A DNA stretch of 64,000 bases from Halocaridina rubra. Its lineage: Eukaryota > Arthropoda > Malacostraca > Decapoda > Atyidae. The DNA lies in contig JAXCGZ010017026.1 of the NCBI GenBank assembly GCA_037179515.1, positions 108,501 to 172,500 on the forward strand, in the 5' to 3' direction. Position 1 is the first letter of the stretch; every line of letters begins with the position of its first letter. The notes under the pieces are model-generated. The model was not told the DNA's origin and made no database searches. It was given only the letters and a program-made list of their open reading frames with translations. A program made the position numbers and the translations under genes. Positions 58,950 through 64,000 of this stretch are shown piece by piece.

Positions 58950-59590
58950 GCTCTTATCTAAGAATCAGAGATGGCTAGACTTTTCCTGTTAGAAAAAGGA
59001 TTCATTTTTATCTTTCTTTGTAATGTTCTAAATTCTATAGCTCTTACCTAAGAACCTGATAGACTTTTCCTGTTGGGAAAAAAATTATTTTTATCTTCCT
59101 CTGTAATATTCTAATATCTAAAGCTCTTACCTGAGAATCAGGGGTGGCTAGACTTTCTCTGTTAGGAGAAAGAACTTAATGTTTACCTTCCTTTGTAATA
59201 TTCTAAAATCTAAAACTCTAACCCGAATATAAGAGGTGGCTAGACTTTTCCTGTTAAGAGAAAGAATTTATTTTCATCTTTCTAAAGTTCTTACCTGAGA
59301 ATCAGAAGTGGCTACACTTTTCCTTTTAGGAAAAAAAAAAGTTAATTTTATCTTCCTTTGTAATATTCTAAATTCTAAAGCTCTTCCTTGTGAATCAAAT
59401 AAAAAGAATTAAATTTTATCTTCTTTTGTAGTATTCTATAAACTAAGGCTCTCTTACCTGAGAATCAGAGGTGAATAGACTTATCCTGTTAGGAGAAAGA
59501 ATTCTATTTTATTTTCCTTTGTAATATTCTAAATTCTAAAGCTCTTACCTGAGAATCAGAGGTGGATAGACTTTTCCTATTGGGAGAAAG
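58950..59590 (-). repeat. Tandem array of about eight units of about 90 bp, each copying an exon end and its splice donor
   Basis: On the minus strand the basic unit is a pyrimidine-rich tract ending in AG (TTCTTTCTCCTAACAG), then 28 nt (GAAAAGTCTAGCCACCTCTG plus ATTCTCAG), then a donor GTAAGAGC, then TTTAGAATTTAGAATATTAC and AAAGGAAGATAAAA. Unit ends (last exon-like base) are at 59549 (the real exon), 59458, about 59387, 59295, 59223, 59131, 59048 and 58958. A consensus GTAAGA donor is kept at 59549, 59458, 59295, 59131 and 59048; it is GTTAGAG at 59223, degenerate at 59387 and changed to ATAAGAG at 58958. Confidence 0.85.
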
Positions 59591-59755
59591 ATGACAGTGA
59601 TGATGTCTCTCCTCTCCATCGGGCATGGCAACCTGATAAGGATAACCCAGAGTTGTGTCCCTCTGTACACTCTGATACCGGGTGGCGCGATCCCGGGCGG
59701 CCGCAGCCACTGCCTCCCCAACGCTCCCGCTCATGCCCTCGCATGCATACAACAC
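59549..59755 (-). CDS. Candidate host exon, 69 codons (unknown protein)
   Basis: On the minus strand the acceptor CTTTTGTGTTTGCAG precedes 59755 and the strong donor CAG followed by GTAAGAG ends it at 59549. The 207 nt are 69 codons in phase 0: VLYACEGMSGSVGEAVAAAA, then RDRATRYQSVQRDTTLGYPY, then QVAMPDGEERHHHCHLSPNR and KSLSTSDSQ. The phase matches the exon at 56895-56206, so the two can be joined without a frameshift. GC content is high for the window. An Ala-rich helix and a His-rich patch are visible, but no domain I can name. The last 41 nt are repeated downstream in the intronic array. Confidence 0.65.
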
Positions 59756-59942
59756 CTGCAAACACAAAAGACGATAAGTCAACTTTGTCCCTGGGAACTC
59801 AACAGGACCAAATCATTAGAAAGAGGCAATTCCAAAGTGCAGTTGAGTGCATCAATTGTCCAATACACGTATGAATTATACCAGGCATATCATTAGAGAC
59901 TTCTTTAATGCATACGTTACTGGTGTGGTGTGTTCACTTTTA

Positions 59943-60064
59943 ATCCCCATTAATACTGGGGTTGGACACAGAGTGTGGCTGGGAAATGAAGGCTGGAGGT
60001 CCTTCCTAGCAACCCTTGGTGGGATCGATAGCGGGTCTGTCAACTCCAAAGATGAGTTGGATTA
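59943..60064 (-). repeat. Dispersed repeat C, copy 3 (possible SINE)
   Basis: The reverse complement reads TGGAGTTGACAGACCCGCTA, CGATCCCACCAAGGGTTGC and CCAGCCTTCATTTCCCAGCC, aligning with copies 1 and 2. Confidence 0.6.
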
Positions 60065-60218
60065 AGATACAAATTCTTTATGCAGCAGATAAAAGATTGT
60101 GAATTATAAGTAATACTTGTAAATATGTATGAACCATATCAAGTGGGTAATAATTAGCTACAGTAAGTCATCAGAGAAGAAGAAAAAATATAGCGCAAAA
60201 CTTAACATATTGACGAAA

Positions 60219-60318
<100 letters not shown>

Positions 60319-61047
60319 CCATAATTCCCCTCGTAGAATCGGAACTCTGATCTTGTAGGATCTGCCTCTAGCACTCACGGTATATGCTTGCCATGCTACC
60401 AGTATCACCTTTTTAGAAGGACTTGCTATACAGTATATGCCCTATTCATATGCAGGAAAGCTGAACAGGTGATATATTTGGACGATAAGGGCGTTACAGC
60501 AGAGAGCTGTATATCATTCTCTCATCTTGAGAGAGAGAGAGATATTAAAGGGCGTAAAACCATAAATAGTCAAGATATGTTTTACAAGATTTTATCCGTG
60601 TGAGGTTTCAGTTCATATACAAGTACACTGTATTTCTAAATGACCTCTCTTTTTCTTTGGTAATACTGTCTGTACACTTAATAAAATGCAAATATTGAGA
60701 AAATAAGTCGCAACCTCATACTGGGGGCAGTCCTCGATACCCTAAATATTTCTAAAAATAAACATTGCATATTAAATGAACTAATTATTATTATTATTAT
60801 TACTATTTATAAAATTATTATTAAGGTTATCAGAAAAAATTGTTTCTTGTTAAATGCGTAGTGTGTTATGTATAAAAGAGATGCCATGTTATAATTTTCT
60901 TTTAACTGAGAGAAAAAGTTATTATAACCAGAGAAAAAAGTACGTTATAAAAAAAAATTCCAGCGCATTTTATTTCAGATTTCTGCTAAAGGTTGCGGAG
61001 TCTTATAAAATTCAAAGCCGATGACGCTAACCTTGACATTTTTCATA

Positions 61048-61052
<5 letters not shown>

Positions 61053-61084
<32 letters not shown>
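61053..61084. repeat. (GA)n microsatellite
   Basis: About 32 bp of AG/GA; nothing recognisable in the 230 bp that follow. Confidence 0.93.
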
Positions 61085-61085
<1 letters not shown>

Positions 61086-61311
61086 ATTTATTAATGTATC
61101 ATGAAGTTAATATGCATTATACCAGATGAGGTGACAGAAGTTAGGATTTGACAGATGTCACATCCACAATATGATTAATTGAAAATATTTTTCTAGCATA
61201 AGGCCGAAGCAAGTTCGAATTTAAATTATTTGATTTGGAAGATAAGCTAAAGCACAAAAGCCACATTAAAAAAAAGAGGCTCTAAAATAATGTTTGTTAA
61301 TCGGACAGACG

Positions 61312-61412
<101 letters not shown>

Positions 61413-61492
61413 ACCAAGTTTTGTAAGAACATTATCTATAAATAATACAGTGTTATCAAAATCAATAGTTTATTTTAATGAACACATTTTTA

Positions 61493-61494
<2 letters not shown>

Positions 61495-61580
<86 letters not shown>
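61495..61580. repeat. (GA)n microsatellite
   Basis: About 86 bp of pure GA. Paired with the upstream TC tract it could form a long hairpin; each tract alone is a mirror repeat that can form triplex DNA. Confidence 0.96.
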
Positions 61581-61586
<6 letters not shown>

Positions 61587-61671
61587 CAACATTTTAGGTG
61601 ACAATGGACCAATGAGTGCTTTCAACAAGATGGTCTATCGTTAACGCAGTAGGCGGAAGCAACGAAGAAAT

Positions 61672-62360
<689 letters not shown>

Positions 62361-64000
62361 CAGTCTAACCTCAACCTATGAACACCCCCAACCATGAACA
62401 AATTGACCTACGAACACAAGTTTCAAACACATTTTGAATCAACCCGCAAACAATCCTCAAGGTACGAACGCACATCCACCCATGCGACCGTGTGTTTGCT
62501 CTCAGTTCTGCGTTGGTGCCCGCACTGTGAAGATCGCATTTGTTCTTGCATTGTAGATTTCCAGATTTGTTTGCCTTTTACTTTAAATTAGCCCTCATTA
62601 TGACTCCTAGTAAAATGAAGTGTTAGTGATAGTGGCATTAAAAAGCCTAACTGTATTACTGTGTATACGAAAATAGAAATAATAGCTAAACATGAGAACG
62701 GTGTTCGTGTTTCTGATCTCGCCATGCAATATGACATGGCGAAATCAAGCAACTGTATTAATTTAAAGAATAAAGAGGCCTTAAAGGTGCTAACGTGGCT
62801 AAAAATGTGACTATTGTAATGAAGCATAGGTCTCAAGTAATGAAAGAGGTAGAAAAATTATTGTTAATTTGGATAAATGAAAAAGAGCTTGCTGGAGATA
62901 GTGTTAGCAAGGCTATAATATGCGCGAAGGCTCCACAGTTACACCATGACTTAGTAGTGAACAGTCCAAGTGCTAATGGCACTAAATTGACAAATTTAAA
63001 GCGCACTAAATTGACAAATTTAAAGCAAACAGAGGCTGGTTTGAAAAATTTGGTAACGAACTGGCATTCATAGTGCTAATAGGCACGGAGAGGTGGCAGC
63101 AGATGCCTATGTGGTAGTACTGGCTAATTTTATCAAAGTGAAGATTATGTCTCTCAGCAAGTTTTTAACTGTGATGAAACAGGACTGTATTGGAAAAAAA
63201 ATCTCTGAAGGAGCTATATAATCCAAAAGGAGAAGTCACTACCTGGCCACAAACCAATGAAGGACAGGTTTACACTTTCATTGTACACTATTGCAAGTGG
63301 GGATTTCAAGATTAAGCCTCTTAGTCTACCACTCTGCAAATTCGCGCATTTTTAAGCGCAATAATGTGTTAAAGGCTAGCCTTCCAGTAAAGTGGACGTC
63401 GAATAGCAAGGCTTGGGGTAACATGTATCCTTTTTATAGAATGGTTGACGGAAGGTTTTGCGCCAGCAGTCAAGAAATATCTTGAGGAAAAAGGTCTGCC
63501 CTTTAAGTGTCTTCTGGTAATGGACAACACTCCTGCCAATCCTCCAGGTTTGGAAGATCTTGATATCAAAAACGACTTCATAAAAGTAAAATATCTGCCT
63601 CCAAACACCACTCCTCTCCTCTAGCCCAAGGACTACCATGTCAATTCTAATTTTAAAAAACTGTACACGTAGCGAATTTTTTCCAGGTGTTTCCAGGTCA
63701 TCAACGACACGGTTTTGACCCTGCATGAATTTTGGATAAACCACTTCAATATCCTCTACTGCATAGGCCTCACTGACAAGCCATGGAAAGAGGTCTCTTA
63801 CCGCATGTTGCAGTCCGCCTGAAGGAGACTTAGGCCAGGTTGTGTGGCTGATAGAGACTTCGAGAGCTTCATGGAGGAAACAGCTGTCAATATAGTAAAC
63901 GAGATTTTGGCCACAGGCAAAAGTTTGAGCTTAGAGGTTAACGAGGAGGATGTGGAGGACCCACAAACAAGAACTCACCACAGATGAATTGGTTGAGTTG
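62361..64000 (+). mobile_element. Tigger/pogo DNA transposon, family 2, partial (runs off the window)
   Basis: Starts CAGTCTAACCTCAACCTATG, related to the family-2 TIR at 12646 and 15106, then ACGAACACAAGTTTCAAACA. The transposase is on the plus strand. Its 3' end lies beyond 64000. Confidence 0.8.
62600..64000 (+). pseudogene. Tigger family-2 transposase, broken and cut by the window end
   Basis: ATG 62600 gives MTPSKMKC, then a stop. In the next frame the helix-turn-helix follows: DSGIKKPNCITVYTKIEIIA, KHENGVRVSDLAMQYDMAKS. The central DNA-binding part is open at 62795-63073 (VMKEVEKLLLIWINEKELAG). DDE blocks: QQVFNCDETGLYWKK (about 63157-63201), CLLVMDNTPANPPGLE (about 63507-63555) and KYLPPNTTPLL (about 63591-63623). 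Several frameshifts and stops are visible. The post-DDE part (NEFWINHFNILYCIGLTDKP-like) runs to the window end. Inactive. Confidence 0.83.

Overview
The window reads as a repeat-saturated eukaryotic genome segment, most likely from an arthropod and probably a decapod crustacean. The reasons are inferential: very long (AT)n, (ATT)n and (GA)n arrays, pogo/Tigger, Tc1, Jockey/CR1-type and Gypsy elements packed and nested in each other, tRNA-derived SINEs, and TTAGG-like motifs (the arthropod telomere unit) inside a MITE family. There are no bacterial-style operons, no rRNA and no CRISPR. Most open reading frames are decayed transposon proteins, and the long Tyr-Ile dipeptide frames are only translations of (AT)n.

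Layout. 1-5031: a perfect hairpin, then a complete Gypsy-type LTR retrotransposon with apparently identical 182-bp LTRs, sitting inside an (AT)n tract and carrying one in-frame stop. 5193-9541: a Tigger end fragment, a 1.17-kb foldback element, and an internally deleted Tigger (family 1) that carries a SINE and subterminal tandem modules. 9629-12637: a nearly complete but decayed Jockey-like LINE (LINE-A). 12646-15106: a decayed Tigger of family 2. 15134-21825: two direct copies of one CR1-like LINE (LINE-B), the first split by a SINE with a 15-bp target duplication. 21941-27586: a second foldback element with a nested LINE tail, another SINE, a Tigger relative made of tandem modules, a 182-bp triplicated repeat, and a deleted Tc1-like transposon. 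27813-30931: a family-1 Tigger broken by a LINE-A tail. 31135-33403: a head-to-head array of about nine 276-bp units, each with a tRNA-like pol III promoter.

33940-53200 is mostly AT-rich sequence in which I see little. It holds three copies of a TTAGG-bearing MITE (8-bp target duplication, hAT-like; the third is at 53216), a nearly perfect 227-bp foldback palindrome, two copies of a dispersed SINE-like repeat, a LINE C-terminal relic, a deleted Tigger, and one splice-bounded candidate exon at 47550-47647 (minus).

53849-59755 (minus strand) is the best candidate for host coding sequence: two phase-compatible exons (59755-59549 and 56895-56206) and a possible terminal exon ending at 53877 with a nearby AATAAA. 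I do not recognise the protein; it is Ser/Gly/Pro-rich and looks disordered. The intron between the two main exons holds a roughly 60-bp minisatellite and an array of about eight roughly 90-bp units, each of which repeats the end of the 59549 exon together with its splice donor and an acceptor-like tract. This and the 276-bp tRNA-like array are the two most unusual structures in the window.

60222-64000 returns to simple repeats, an inverted-repeat/(AT)n complex, and the 5' part of a second family-2 Tigger that runs off the window. All coordinates and motif readings were made by eye; family names rest on motif recognition, and no alignment or database search was run.
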